Below are positions 1-9,255 of a DNA stretch of 64,000 bases, one piece after another (the stretch's first letter is position 1; each line of letters starts with the position of its first letter). The stretch spans positions 2,356,001 through 2,420,000 of the forward strand of contig NZ_JAGIOK010000001.1 in assembly GCF_017876655.1 (NCBI RefSeq). Direction: 5' to 3'. Origin of the DNA: Microbacterium imperiale. Its GTDB lineage: Bacteria; Actinomycetota; Actinomycetes; Actinomycetales; Microbacteriaceae. The notes beneath the pieces were generated by a model that was not told the origin of the DNA, ran no database searches, and saw only the letters and a program-made list of their open reading frames with translations. The position numbers were made by a program, and so were the translations under genes.

Positions 1-478
1 GCACGGCGAAGGCCCCGATGGTGAGGCCGGGGGTGCCGGCGTCATCCGAGCGCAGCGCGACGATGATGATCGCGAACGCGGCGAAGAGCACCGAGATGGC
101 ATTGATGGACAGCTGGGAACCGCTCGCCTCGGCGCGCCCGCTCGCCAGCTGCCGCCACAGCACCGTACGCGATGCCGCCGCCACGATCGCCAGAGCACCG
201 GCGACGAGGGTCGGCACGGTCAGGTCAGATGCCGTTCGGGCGGGGATCACGACGACCCCGGCGGCGATGATCGGCAGGAACTCCAGCAGTGCGACGCCCA
301 GTGAGCGGAACATCGACCCGCGGCCGACCGGGCGGCGGCGCTCTTCGTCCGTCACGTCCAGCAGATCCTGGACCGCCGGTACGTCGGCGAAGGCGGCGCG
401 CTCGATCAGCGCGGCGTCGAATCCGCGCCCGGACTCCACCAGGTCGCGGGCCGCCGCAGCGGCGGAGCTCTCACGCAT
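1..478 (-). CDS. Integral membrane protein, unknown function (C-terminus beyond window)
   Basis: The visible 159 residues have a soluble N-terminal part of about 60 residues (Ala-rich start, then an acidic stretch), followed by at least three hydrophobic segments separated by short Arg-containing loops. I do not recognise a family. The ATG at 478 follows the hydrolase stop by only a few bases, and its ribosome site (GGGAG) lies inside the end of that upstream gene, so the two are probably co-transcribed. The gene continues past the left edge of the window. Confidence 0.7.
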   Translation of the reverse strand, partial: MRESSAAAAARDLVESGRGFDAALIERAAFADVPAVQDLLDVTDEERRRPVGRGSMFRSLGVALLEFLPIIAAGVVVIPARTASDLTVPTLVAGALAIVAAASRTVLWRQLASGRAEASGSQLSINAISVLFAAFAIIIVALRSDDAGTPGLTIGAFAV

Positions 479-484
479 CGTCGT

Positions 485-1483
485 CTACTCTCCCAGAAGC
501 TCGCGCACCTGGGCGACGATGATCTCGGGCTGCTCTGCCGGCACCAGGTGCCCGCTGCGCTCCGCGACGACCAGGCGGCTGTCGGTCGACAGGGCGAGCA
601 TGCGGCGCTGCCCGTCCTGCCAGATGCGCTCGAGCTCGGCACCGGTTCCCGCGTCGATGCCGGCGGCGGCGTAGTCCTGCGGCAGGCCTCGCGTGATGAT
701 GCGCACCGGCAGCGCGCCGAGGTCCTGATCGCGCAATGCCTGCTCGGTCGGCCCGATGAGGTCGGCTTCCTCCCGCTGCGTGGCGAAGTAGGTGGGCGAC
801 GCCGTGACGTCGAGGAACTCGCGTCGCTGGCTCGCGGGGACCAGGCCGTCCAAGAGCACGCCCTGCCCGAGCCGGAGCACCCCGGTCGCCTTCAGCAGCG
901 ACGGGATCCAGGTCGGCAGCGCCGCCGTTCCCGCGCCGTTCGGCACCAGCTCGGCGGTACGGCGGGCGTCGTCTTCGGGGCGGGCGTCGACCAGCACGAG
1001 TCCCGCGACGTCGTCGGGGTGCTGCCGTGCGAACTCGCGGACATAGAGCCCGCCGAGGCTGTGTCCGACGAGGATGTACGGCTTCGGTGCCCCGATCTTA
1101 TCGAGCCCGGTGTGCAACTCCGCGACGATGGCGTCGGCCGTGCGCGGAGTGCCGGCCGGCTCGCTCCAGGCGGTGCCGGCGCGGTCGTACCGGATGACGG
1201 TGGTATCGTCCGCGAGCGCTGTCGCCACCGCTTGCCAGCCCGAGGCGACCTCGCCGCTGCCGGCCTCGAGCACGACGGTGGGTCCGCCCTCACCCGCGCG
1301 AACCACGTGCAGGGAGTGGCCGCCCACGTCGACGAGCGCGCCCGGCATCGGGTGCTCCGCGCGTCCCGCTGCCGCCTGCGCCTGCTCGATCGTCACTGAT
1401 GCGCCGACGGCGACGACGAGAACGACGAGCACCGTCAGGAGCCGACGAGGCCACCGCCTTTTTGTTAGTACAGCCGTAGTCAC
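485..1483 (-). CDS. Alpha/beta hydrolase, membrane-anchored
   Basis: This 332-residue protein starts with a basic stretch and one hydrophobic segment (about residues 13-30), so it is probably anchored or exported with the catalytic domain outside. The nucleophile elbow GHSLGG (Ser142) and a late His near residue 312 (motif SGHLVPAEQP) fit the alpha/beta-hydrolase fold. The substrate cannot be told. The reading frame stays open far upstream, but homology-like sequence begins at the GTG at 1483. No Shine-Dalgarno precedes this GTG; a TAGCGT -10 box at 1492-1497 lies about 8 bases upstream, so the message may be leaderless. Confidence 0.8.
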   Translation of the reverse strand: MTTAVLTKRRWPRRLLTVLVVLVVAVGASVTIEQAQAAAGRAEHPMPGALVDVGGHSLHVVRAGEGGPTVVLEAGSGEVASGWQAVATALADDTTVIRYDRAGTAWSEPAGTPRTADAIVAELHTGLDKIGAPKPYILVGHSLGGLYVREFARQHPDDVAGLVLVDARPEDDARRTAELVPNGAGTAALPTWIPSLLKATGVLRLGQGVLLDGLVPASQRREFLDVTASPTYFATQREEADLIGPTEQALRDQDLGALPVRIITRGLPQDYAAAGIDAGTGAELERIWQDGQRRMLALSTDSRLVVAERSGHLVPAEQPEIIVAQVRELLGE

Positions 1484-1500
1484 AAAAGGAGACGCTAACA
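1461..1500 (-). promoter_or_regulatory. Candidate promoter and inverted repeat before the hydrolase
   Basis: On the minus strand a TAGCGT box (1497-1492) sits just upstream of the GTG start. The same stretch is bounded by TGTTAG on the left (1463-1468) and CTAACA on the right (1495-1500), an inverted repeat with a long spacer that could be an operator. The start codon lies between the arms. Confidence 0.35.
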
Positions 1501-1560
1501 CGGCGGCGCCTGCGCTCGAGGTCGGAAGGCGCCTGCGCTCGGCGCCGGGGGGCGCGGGGG

Positions 1561-1881
1561 CTACGCGATACGGCGGACCTGGACGGTGATCCGGTCGGCA
1601 CCCGGATGCTGCACGCGCAGCTCGTCGGCGACGGCGCGCGCGACATCCGGTGTGCGTGCCGACATGCTGACCGTGACGGCAGCCGCCGCGGTCATCCCGT
1701 CGGCATCCGCCGAGACGAACACGCCGTCCGCCGGCGGCACGGTGTCGATGCGAAGAGCGCTGCTCGCGGCGCCGAGGACACGAGCCAGCGGCGGGCGGGG
1801 GTCGTGCACGGCGCCGACCCCGGGGATCTCGGCGAGGGGACGCGGGGCTGTCGGTTCGGCGACGGGCTCGGGCGCGATCAT
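1561..1881 (-). CDS. Small Asp23/Gls24-associated protein
   Basis: The 106-residue product is translationally coupled (ATGA overlap) to the Asp23 gene upstream. It has a Pro-rich N-terminus, and its second half resembles the compact alpha/beta fold of short Asp23-type proteins (the ITVQV-type strand at the end is typical). Such small partners are common in actinobacterial Asp23 clusters and usually have no assigned biochemical role. It is the last gene of the sigma factor unit. Confidence 0.65.
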   Translation of the reverse strand: MIAPEPVAEPTAPRPLAEIPGVGAVHDPRPPLARVLGAASSALRIDTVPPADGVFVSADADGMTAAAAVTVSMSARTPDVARAVADELRVQHPGADRITVQVRRIA

Positions 1882-2465
1882 GCGGTGTCCTTGGGCGGGA
1901 AGGGACGGTGGAGATCTTCGACGGTGACGTCGACGGCGGTGACGTTGAGCTCGGTGTGCTGGGCGAGCGCCTCAGAAACGGCGCGGCGCACGGCGCCGGC
2001 GGCGGCGGGCAGCGAGCTGCCCCACGCGACCGAGGCGGTGATGTCGATCTCGATCGGCGCGTCGGGCACCTCGACGTCGCCGACGATCCGCGAGTGCCCG
2101 ATGTAGACGCCCTCGATGGCATCGCCGCTCGCGCGGATGAGCGCCTGGACCGCGCCCTCGGTGACCGTCATCGACACGCGCGGGTCGGGGTGGGACAGCG
2201 GGATCGACCGGCCGGCACGCAACTCAGCGCGCACCGCCGTCATGACACCGTGGAACCAGTTCTCCGACGGCTCAGGCAGGTCGGCGGCATCAGCGGCGAT
2301 GAGCTCGCGCGAGAGGCGGCCGGCACGCGACAGGGCATCGAGGGCGTTGAGACACTCCGGGCAGGTCTCGATCTCGGCATCGTAGGGCGCACGTCCGCTC
2401 TCGAGATAGTCACTGATCTCGTCGATCGTCTTGCCGCAGTCGAGCACGACCGGGTCCGCGGACAT
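1878..2465 (-). CDS. Asp23/Gls24 envelope-stress protein with N-terminal zinc-finger-like segment
   Basis: The start chosen is the ATG at 2465, which overlaps the sigma factor stop as TGATG; an alternative ATG lies 9 bases upstream. The 195-residue protein has two parts. Residues 1-60 contain Cys10, Cys35 and Cys38 in a CPEC context followed by a helix, like the zinc-binding anti-sigma domains encoded next to ECF-type sigma factors. Residues about 75-190 form an Asp23/Gls24 domain. Coupling to the sigma gene suggests that this protein restrains the sigma factor. The usual zinc-binding His of the HxxxCxxC motif is not present, so metal binding is unproven. Confidence 0.8.
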   Translation of the reverse strand: MSADPVVLDCGKTIDEISDYLESGRAPYDAEIETCPECLNALDALSRAGRLSRELIAADAADLPEPSENWFHGVMTAVRAELRAGRSIPLSHPDPRVSMTVTEGAVQALIRASGDAIEGVYIGHSRIVGDVEVPDAPIEIDITASVAWGSSLPAAAGAVRRAVSEALAQHTELNVTAVDVTVEDLHRPFPPKDTA

Positions 2466-3034
2466 CAGCGCCACCCCGCCATCTGGATCGTGATGCTCGC
2501 GCGGGCGCGGGAGAGGTTTCCGCGGACGGTGCTGACAGGGAGCTTCATCTCTTCTGCGATCTCTGTATAGCTGAGTGACCCGACTTCTCGGAGCAGCCAG
2601 CAGCGGCGTTGGGCTTCCGGCAGCGCATCGAGTGCAAGGGAGAGCGCTTGCAGCTGTGCGTTGCGGATCGCGGCCGCCTCAGGGAGGAGACCCGACTCCG
2701 CGGCTCTGTCGAACCCGTCCAGTGTGTCATGGGCGGGTCGTTTTCTCAGGTGGGCGTACGCCTCGCGGCTCGCCACCCGCATGAGCCACGCCTTCACCGC
2801 ATTCGGATCGTTGAGGGTCGACAGCTGGCGCCAGGCGGTGAGGAACGCCTCCTGGACGACGTCGTCCGTCTCGGACACGGTTCCCACGATCCGGTACACG
2901 AAGGCGCGGACGATGCGCGTGTGCCGGTGCAGCAGGGCTTCGAACGCCTCGACGTCGCCGTCGGCCGCGCGGGCGGCGAGGATGCCGTCGGGCGCGGCGC
3001 GCAGGCCGCCGTCAGGCGCGTCGTCGTCCCGCAT
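2465..3034 (-). CDS. RNA polymerase sigma factor, sigma-70 family (ECF-like)
   Basis: The 189-residue product has only the two domains typical of ECF factors. Region 2 includes the stretch TVSETDDVVQEAFLTAW, and region 4 has a helix-turn-helix around YTEIAEEMKLPVSTVRGNLS. The ATG at 3034 follows a run of G (GGGGGGAC) that can act as ribosome site; upstream in-frame starts would lengthen the protein by 37 residues without family support. It heads a three-gene unit with two Asp23-type proteins and is divergent from a second Asp23 operon, so a role in envelope stress is likely. Confidence 0.88.
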   Translation of the reverse strand: MRDDDAPDGGLRAAPDGILAARAADGDVEAFEALLHRHTRIVRAFVYRIVGTVSETDDVVQEAFLTAWRQLSTLNDPNAVKAWLMRVASREAYAHLRKRPAHDTLDGFDRAAESGLLPEAAAIRNAQLQALSLALDALPEAQRRCWLLREVGSLSYTEIAEEMKLPVSTVRGNLSRARASITIQMAGWR

Positions 3035-3174
3035 CGTCCCCCCAGAAAATCGTTTCCAACTTTTTTGTGACGAATCCGAACCGGTCGCCCTCTCATCTGT
3101 AGAGCGAACGTAACGCTCACCGAATGTCGAGCGGAGAGCTTGCATCGGACAACGCAGACAGATAAGGAAACGTC
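3035..3174. promoter_or_regulatory. Divergent intergenic region between two Asp23 units
   Basis: These 140 bases must hold promoters for both the sigma factor unit and the Asp23-AmaP operon. An AAGGAA ribosome site precedes the ATG at 3175. I could not assign a convincing housekeeping -35/-10 pair on either strand, which would be consistent with an alternative sigma factor reading this region. Confidence 0.4.
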
Positions 3175-3672
3175 ATGGCTGAGGACCAGAAGAACACCGC
3201 TCCGGTCGCTGAGACCCCCAAGACCGCCAACGCCGCATCGGGCTCGCGCGTCGACCGCTCGTTCTCGGCGACGCGGGTTCCGGCCGACACCGAGGCCGCG
3301 GGCAAGACCGTCATCGCCGATGCCGTGGTGGCGAAGGTCGCTGGTATCGCGGCTCGCGAGGTCACCGGCGTCTACGCGCTCGGTGGCGGCGGAGCCCGCG
3401 CGTTCGGCGCGATCCGCGACGCCATCAACGCCACCGACCTGTCGCAGGGCGTCAAGGTCGAGGTCGGCGAGACCCAGGCCGCCGCCGACCTCACGATCGT
3501 CGTCGAGTACCCCGCGCCGATCCAGGAGGTCGCCGACAACGTCCGTGCCGCCGTCGCCGGTGCCATCAGCCGACTCGTGGGCCTCGAGGTCGTCGAGGTC
3601 AACGTCGAGGTCAACGACGTGCACATCGCCGGCGCTGACGACGACGACGAGTCCGAGTCGCGCGTCGCATGA
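3175..3672 (+). CDS. Asp23/Gls24 family envelope stress response protein
   Basis: The 165-residue protein has a disordered N-terminus of about 40 residues, then the full Asp23 fold: a GKTVIADAVVAKVAGIAAREV helix-strand start, the glycine-rich loop GGGGARAFG, and the strands VKVEVGE and LTIVVEY, ending in a very acidic tail. Asp23 proteins assemble near the membrane and are held there by AmaP, which is encoded four genes downstream. First gene of the operon; it overlaps the next gene by ATGA. Confidence 0.92.
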   Translation: MAEDQKNTAPVAETPKTANAASGSRVDRSFSATRVPADTEAAGKTVIADAVVAKVAGIAAREVTGVYALGGGGARAFGAIRDAINATDLSQGVKVEVGETQAAADLTIVVEYPAPIQEVADNVRAAVAGAISRLVGLEVVEVNVEVNDVHIAGADDDDESESRVA

Positions 3673-3860
3673 GTGCCACCGTCTCGGGTGCGCTGATCGG
3701 CGCCATCCTCGCCGCCGCCGCCCTGCTGTTCGGCTTCTGGGGATTCCTCCTCGTCGCCCTCTTCATGGCGATCGGCGCGGCGGTCGGCCGCATCGCGTCC
3801 GGCAAGCTCGACGTCCGCGGGCTGGCCGACGTGCTGACCGGGCGGCGCACCTCGTCATGA
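3669..3860 (+). CDS. DUF2273-type small membrane protein
   Basis: The product has 63 residues with two closely spaced hydrophobic segments (about residues 7-20 and 24-40) and a short basic C-terminus. Size, topology and position between two Asp23 genes match the DUF2273 proteins of Gram-positive Asp23-AmaP operons. No biochemical role is known. It overlaps both neighbours by ATGA. Confidence 0.85.
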   Translation: MSATVSGALIGAILAAAALLFGFWGFLLVALFMAIGAAVGRIASGKLDVRGLADVLTGRRTSS

Positions 3861-4252
3861 CCGTTGCAGAGGCCATCCGTCCCGGTGGCGGCGTCACGGC
3901 CGCCACCGGCGCGGCGTCCGGTCTCGCCGGACGGGTCGATGTGCGCGAGCGCGTGGTGCGGAAGGTCTCGGAGCAGATCGCATCCCAGGTCATCGGAGTG
4001 GACGTGGACCGCGTGTCGGTCACGGCATCCGATCACCGGGGTGGGGTGGCCGTCCGCATTCAGGCTCCGTTCCCCGTCCCGTCCCTCGACGACACCGACG
4101 CGGTGCGAGCCGCCGGGGCCGTCGTCGACACGGCCCGTGAGGCGCAGCGCCAGGTGCAGGAGGAACTCAGCCGAGTGCTGGGCAAGCCCGTCACCCGCGT
4201 CGACATCACCGTATCCGGCGCCACGACACCCGCAAGGAGGAGAGTCCGATGA
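3857..4252 (+). CDS. Second Asp23/Gls24 family protein of the operon
   Basis: This 131-residue protein is shorter than the first Asp23. The core begins at about residue 28 (VDVRERVVRKVSEQIASQVIGV) and ends in RVDITVSG before a basic tail. The ATG at 3857 overlaps the DUF2273 stop; an in-frame extension upstream reads through the antisense-looking part of earlier genes and was discarded. Two or more Asp23 paralogues per operon are usual in Actinobacteria. Confidence 0.85.
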   Translation: MTVAEAIRPGGGVTAATGAASGLAGRVDVRERVVRKVSEQIASQVIGVDVDRVSVTASDHRGGVAVRIQAPFPVPSLDDTDAVRAAGAVVDTAREAQRQVQEELSRVLGKPVTRVDITVSGATTPARRRVR

Positions 4253-4833
4253 GCAGTCCCGTGCTGCGCCGCGTCGTGCGGCGTGAGACGCACTCGCCGC
4301 GCACCGTCGCGATGATCGTCGCCGTCGTCCTCGTCATCCTCGCGCTCGTCTACGTCGGTGTCGAGATCGTGCTGAGCCTCGCCGGCCAGCCGGCGCTGCT
4401 GCTCGGACCCGCCGCCGCTCTCGGGGCCGTCGTGAGTCTGCCGACACAGGTGCCCGCGGGTGCGAGCATCGCGATCGGCGCTGTCATCGCGGTGCTCGGC
4501 CTGATCCTCGTGGTGCTGGCCATCGCTCCCGGGCGGTTGTCGAAGCACCAGCTCGTCGTGGGTGAGAACGCCGTCGTCGCCGACAACGGCGTGATCGCCT
4601 CGGCGATCGCGCAGCGGGTGAGCGATGACACGGGTCTGCCGCGCGATCAGGTGCGCGTGGGCGTCGGTCACCGTTCGGTCGACGTCACCCTCACCCCGGC
4701 GGTGGGAGTGCCCGTCGACGAGGGGAACGTCCGCAGCGTGGTCGACGCCGAGCTCTCGTCGTACCGGATCGCCTCGAAGCTGCGCACCGCGGTGCGCGTC
4801 GACCGGCCCCGCGACCAGGAGGAGAAAGCATGA
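4249..4833 (+). CDS. DUF6286-type membrane protein of the Asp23 operon
   Basis: The 194 residues comprise a basic N-terminus, two transmembrane segments (about residues 22-45 and 72-94) and a soluble C-terminal domain of about 90 residues that itself resembles an Asp23-like alpha/beta unit. Its place between an Asp23 gene and amaP matches the DUF6286 proteins seen in such clusters. It probably adds another membrane tether for the Asp23 network. It overlaps neighbours by ATGA on both sides. Confidence 0.8.
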   Translation: MSSPVLRRVVRRETHSPRTVAMIVAVVLVILALVYVGVEIVLSLAGQPALLLGPAAALGAVVSLPTQVPAGASIAIGAVIAVLGLILVVLAIAPGRLSKHQLVVGENAVVADNGVIASAIAQRVSDDTGLPRDQVRVGVGHRSVDVTLTPAVGVPVDEGNVRSVVDAELSSYRIASKLRTAVRVDRPRDQEEKA

Positions 4834-5444
4834 ACAACACCAACCGTGCCGTGAACCGCACGATCCTCCTGGTCCTCGGCCTCGTGCTGATCGTCATCGG
4901 CGGCGGGATCATCGCCGGGGTCGCTGTGCCCGCCGCGGCCGACGCGTGGACATCGGTCGGCGCCGGCGCCGAGGACTGGGCGAAGCAGGCCTGGGACGCG
5001 ACCGCGATCGCGGGCACGAACCTCACCTGGCTGGCCATCGGGGTGCTCGCCGCTCTCGCACTGCTCGTCGTCCTGCTGATCGTGCTGATCGTGCGCAGCA
5101 TCCACGGGCGGCGCCGCACGGCACTGCGGGCGACCGGAGCCGAGAGCGACCGGGGACGCATCACCGTCACCGAGGGCTTCGCGGCGGACGCGCTGAAGAA
5201 CGCGCTCGCCGACCGCGACGAGATCCTCAGCGCCCGCGTCACCGCGAACGACATCAAGAAGGAGCCGGTGCTGCACGTCAGCGTCACTCCGCGGCAGAAC
5301 ACCTCGCCGCTGCACGTGGCCGAGACCGTCGAACGTCTCGTCGGCAACCTCGGCACCCTGACGGGTCAGCAGCTGGTGACGTACATCTCCATCCACACCG
5401 GCCTGCGGGCAAAGCTGGCGCAGGACCAGCGACGCCTGTCCTGA
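4830..5444 (+). CDS. amaP: Alkaline shock response membrane anchor protein AmaP
   Basis: The 204-residue product has two transmembrane helices (about residues 11-35 and 65-90) joined by an extracytoplasmic loop, followed by a basic stretch and a cytoplasmic C-terminal domain. This is the AmaP layout, the protein that recruits Asp23 to the membrane. It is last in the coupled five-gene run; the CsbD gene follows after 56 bases. Confidence 0.85.
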   Translation: MNNTNRAVNRTILLVLGLVLIVIGGGIIAGVAVPAAADAWTSVGAGAEDWAKQAWDATAIAGTNLTWLAIGVLAALALLVVLLIVLIVRSIHGRRRTALRATGAESDRGRITVTEGFAADALKNALADRDEILSARVTANDIKKEPVLHVSVTPRQNTSPLHVAETVERLVGNLGTLTGQQLVTYISIHTGLRAKLAQDQRRLS

Positions 5445-5500
5445 ACGAACACCTCCCCGCCCCATCCCGGGGCACACCCTCTGAGAGAAAGGAGCCCGAC

Positions 5501-5671
5501 ATGGGCCTCGACGACAAGATCAAGAACGCCGCACAGGACATCGCCGGCAAGGCGAAGGAAGCCATCGGCAACGCGACCGACAACGACAAGCTCGCCGCCG
5601 AGGGCCGGGCCGACCAGGTCAAGGCCGACGCGAAGAAGGCGGGCGAAGACGTCAAGGACGCCTTCAAGTAA
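5501..5671 (+). CDS. CsbD family stress protein
   Basis: The 56-residue protein is very rich in Lys, Ala, Asp and Gly with the family pattern KIKNAAQDIAGKAKEAIGNATDN followed by a second repeat-like half. CsbD proteins are small, hydrophilic general-stress proteins of unknown mechanism. A clear ribosome site (AAAGGAG) precedes the ATG. It is followed directly by a strong terminator, so it closes the envelope-stress operon. Confidence 0.9.
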   Translation: MGLDDKIKNAAQDIAGKAKEAIGNATDNDKLAAEGRADQVKADAKKAGEDVKDAFK

Positions 5672-5683
5672 GTCTTCGGACGG

Positions 5684-5728
5684 ACGAGAAGAGGGGGGAT
5701 GCCGCGACGGCATCCCCCCTCTTCTCGT
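5684..5728 (+). terminator. Strong intrinsic terminator after csbD
   Basis: Two perfectly complementary 21-base arms (5684-5704 and 5708-5728) enclose a 3-base loop. The stem contains a run of six G pairing with six C. It lies between the convergent csbD and galK and may stop transcription from both sides. Confidence 0.9.
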
Positions 5729-5749
5729 GCGCCGACCGGCGAGTCGGGG

Positions 5750-6936
<1,187 letters not shown>

Positions 6937-6940
<4 letters not shown>

Positions 6941-8103
6941 AGGGTCACTCCTTCTACGGCCTCGCGGATGCGTGCGGCAGCGGTCTCGGGCGGGATGTCG
7001 CCGATCCAGGCGCCCATGGCGGCCTCGGACCCGGCGAGGAACTTCAGCTTGTCGGCGGCGCGGCGCGGGCTCGTGAGCTGCAGGTGCAGACGCGCGGTGT
7101 CGCGGGCGTGCCGCACCGGCGCCTGATGCCACGCCGCGATGTAGGGCGTGGGCGTCTCGTACAGTGCGTCGATGCCGCGCAGCAGCCGCAGGTACAGCGG
7201 CGCGAGCTCGTCGCGCTCGGCCTCGTTCGTCTCGGCGAAGTCGGCGACGTGGCGGTGGGGGAGCACGTGCAGCTCGATCGGCCAGCGTGCCGCGAACGGC
7301 ACGAACGCCGTCCAGTGCTCGCCGCGGAGCACGACCCGGGGACCCGCCTGCTCGAACTCGAGGATGCGCTGGAACAGGTCGGGTGCGGTGCGGTCGATCG
7401 AGTCGAGCAGGCGCGTCGTGCGCGGCGTGAGGTACGGGTAGGCGTAGATCTGCCCGTGCGGATGCGGCAGCGTGACGCCGATCGCCTCGCCGCGGTTCTC
7501 GAACGGGAACACCTGCTCGATGCCGGGCAGCGCCGAGAGGGCGGCGGTGCGGTCGGCCCACGCCTCGATCACGGTGCGGGCGCGCGTGACCGTCTGCGTG
7601 CCGAACGAGCCGGCGTGCTCGGGCGAGAAGCACACGACCTCGGTGCGTCCGACGCTCGTGCGCGTGCGCCCGAGGCCCAGGTGCGTGAGGTCTTCGATGC
7701 CCCGCGGAGGATCGGATGCCGCGGGCACGCCGTCGAACGCCTCGGCGAGGGCGGGGCCGAACGACGGCGACTTGTTCTCGAAGACGGCGACGTCGTAGCG
7801 CGAGGGGATCTCGGAGGGGTTGGTCGGCGTCTGCGGGGCGAGCGGGTCGAGCTCGGCCGGGGGGAGGAAGGCGCGGTTCTGGCGCGATGCGGCGATCGAG
7901 ATCCAGTCACCGGTCAGGACGTCCTGCCGCATCGTCGCGGTCTCGGGACGCGGGTCGAGGGTGCGGGCGTCGACCGCGCGCTCGGGGCCGAGCGTCGTGT
8001 CGGGGTCGTCGTAGTAGATGAGCTCGCGGCCGTCGTCGAGTCGCGTGGAGCGTTTGACGACGCCCGCGCCGAGCGGCACCGCCGTGGGGCTGATCATGTT
8101 CAC
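6937..8103 (-). CDS. galT: Galactose-1-phosphate uridylyltransferase
   Basis: GalT swaps UMP between UDP-glucose and galactose-1-phosphate. The 388-residue protein carries the active-site motif HPHGQIYAYP, in which the second His forms the uridylyl intermediate, and a later HVLPHRHVADF zinc or substrate motif. The start is a GTG at 8103; an ATG two codons later is possible. There is no ribosome site. A promoter with its -10 box six bases before the GTG suggests a leaderless message. First gene of galTK, divergent from a LacI regulator. Confidence 0.94.
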
Positions 8104-8141
8104 GATAACACGCTACATTCCGGTCGTGCTATCGTCAACAC
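8096..8141 (-). promoter_or_regulatory. galT promoter with two LacI-type operators
   Basis: On the minus strand TTGACG (8138-8133), a 17-base spacer and TAGCGT (8115-8110) form a promoter whose start point falls at the galT GTG (8103). Two 16-bp imperfect palindromes, GTGTTATCGTGAACAT (minus strand, 8111-8096) and GTGCTATCGTCAACAC (plus strand, 8126-8141), agree at 13 of 16 positions. One covers the start point, the other the -35 box. The divergent LacI regulator is the obvious binder. Confidence 0.75.
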
Positions 8142-8160
8142 ACCCGACGGAAGGACCGAC

Positions 8161-9132
8161 ATGCGCGTGTCGATGGCCCAGGTGGCGGCACACGCCGGCG
8201 TCTCGGCGCAGACCGTCTCGCGCGTCGCCAACCGCAGCCCGCGCGTCGATCCCGAGACGAGAGCCCGCGTCGAGGCATCCATGGCGGCGCTCGGCTACCG
8301 CATGCATCGCGCCGCCCGCGCGTTGCGCACCGGCCAGACCCGCACGATCGGGCTCGTCGTCTCGACTCTCGCCTCGGTCGGCAACTCCCGCATGCTGCAG
8401 GCCATCGCCGACGCGGCGGGGGAGCGCGACTACGCCCTCGCCGTGGTGACGGTCGCCGGTGCGCGCGACATCGCGGAGGCCTTCGCCCAGTTGCGCGACC
8501 AGGGCGTCGACGGAGCGATCGCGCTCAACGAGGCGACGCGGCTCGCTCGCGACACCGCACCGCCTGCCGGCCTGCGGCTCGTCGTCGTCGATTCGCCGCT
8601 CGACGATCGCTTCGCCATCGTGCAGACCGACCACGCGGACGGTGCCCGACAGGCGACGCGGCACCTGCTCGAGCTGGGGCACGCGACGGTGCACCATCTC
8701 GCGGGGCCCGCGGCCTCGTTCGCGGCTCAAGAGCGCGAGCGCGGCTGGCGCGAGGCGTTGATCGACGCGGATGCCGCGGTGCCCGAGGTCGTCCGCGGCG
8801 ACTGGACCTCGCGCGGCGGTCACGCGGCCGGTACAGCGCTCGCGGGTGCCACCGCGGTCTTCGCCGCGAACGACCAGATGGCTCTCGGCCTGCTCCGAGC
8901 CTTCAGCGACGCCGGTCGCGCGGTGCCGGACGACGTTGCGGTCGTCGGCTTCGACGACGTCGTGGATGCCGCCGAGTACCGGCCGCCGCTGACGACCGTC
9001 CGCCAGGACTTCGACGCCCTCGGCGCGCTCGCCGTCGCTGCGTTGGTCGAGGTCATCGAGACGGGAGCCTCGGCCTCCCTGAAGACGGTGCCGACCGAGC
9101 TCGTGGTGCGCGCCAGCTCAACGCGCGCCTGA
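8161..9132 (+). CDS. LacI-family transcriptional regulator of galTK
   Basis: The 323-residue protein begins with a canonical LacI helix-turn-helix (SMAQVAAHAGVSAQTVSRVAN, then VRV-type hinge helix), followed by a periplasmic-binding-protein-like sensor domain to the end. The ATG at 8161 has a good ribosome site (GGAAGGA); the frame is open far upstream only by chance. Divergent orientation and the operator pair in the 57-base gap indicate control of galTK, probably with galactose or a derivative as inducer, and possibly autoregulation. It is similar to the LacI regulator at 16970. Confidence 0.9.
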   Translation: MRVSMAQVAAHAGVSAQTVSRVANRSPRVDPETRARVEASMAALGYRMHRAARALRTGQTRTIGLVVSTLASVGNSRMLQAIADAAGERDYALAVVTVAGARDIAEAFAQLRDQGVDGAIALNEATRLARDTAPPAGLRLVVVDSPLDDRFAIVQTDHADGARQATRHLLELGHATVHHLAGPAASFAAQERERGWREALIDADAAVPEVVRGDWTSRGGHAAGTALAGATAVFAANDQMALGLLRAFSDAGRAVPDDVAVVGFDDVVDAAEYRPPLTTVRQDFDALGALAVAALVEVIETGASASLKTVPTELVVRASSTRA

Positions 9133-9137
9133 GCCGA

Positions 9138-9157
9138 GCCGCGGCGCGTGCCGCGGC
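9138..9157. terminator. Hairpin between convergent lacI and galE
   Basis: A perfect 8-bp stem GCCGCGGC with a 4-base loop lies just after the regulator stop. It is followed by GC-rich sequence with a repeated GCGCTTCAC motif, not by a T run, so it is a candidate terminator only. Confidence 0.45.
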
Positions 9158-9255
9158 ACGGGCGTCGGGCGCACTTGTGCGCGTCGAGCGCGGTTCGAGC
9201 CGCGCTTCACTCCCGAAACTGCGCTTCACCTGCGCGGGCGGAACCCGCGGGCTGG

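Noticed and set aside
3035..3174. ECF-type promoters for the two Asp23 units
   Set aside because: GAACC-like and GGAAAC-like strings exist, but no pair has a convincing spacing; I could not support a specific call.
9182..9232. Repeated GCGCTTCAC motif between lacI and galE as a regulatory repeat
   Set aside because: Only two copies in a convergent gap; nothing links them to a promoter.
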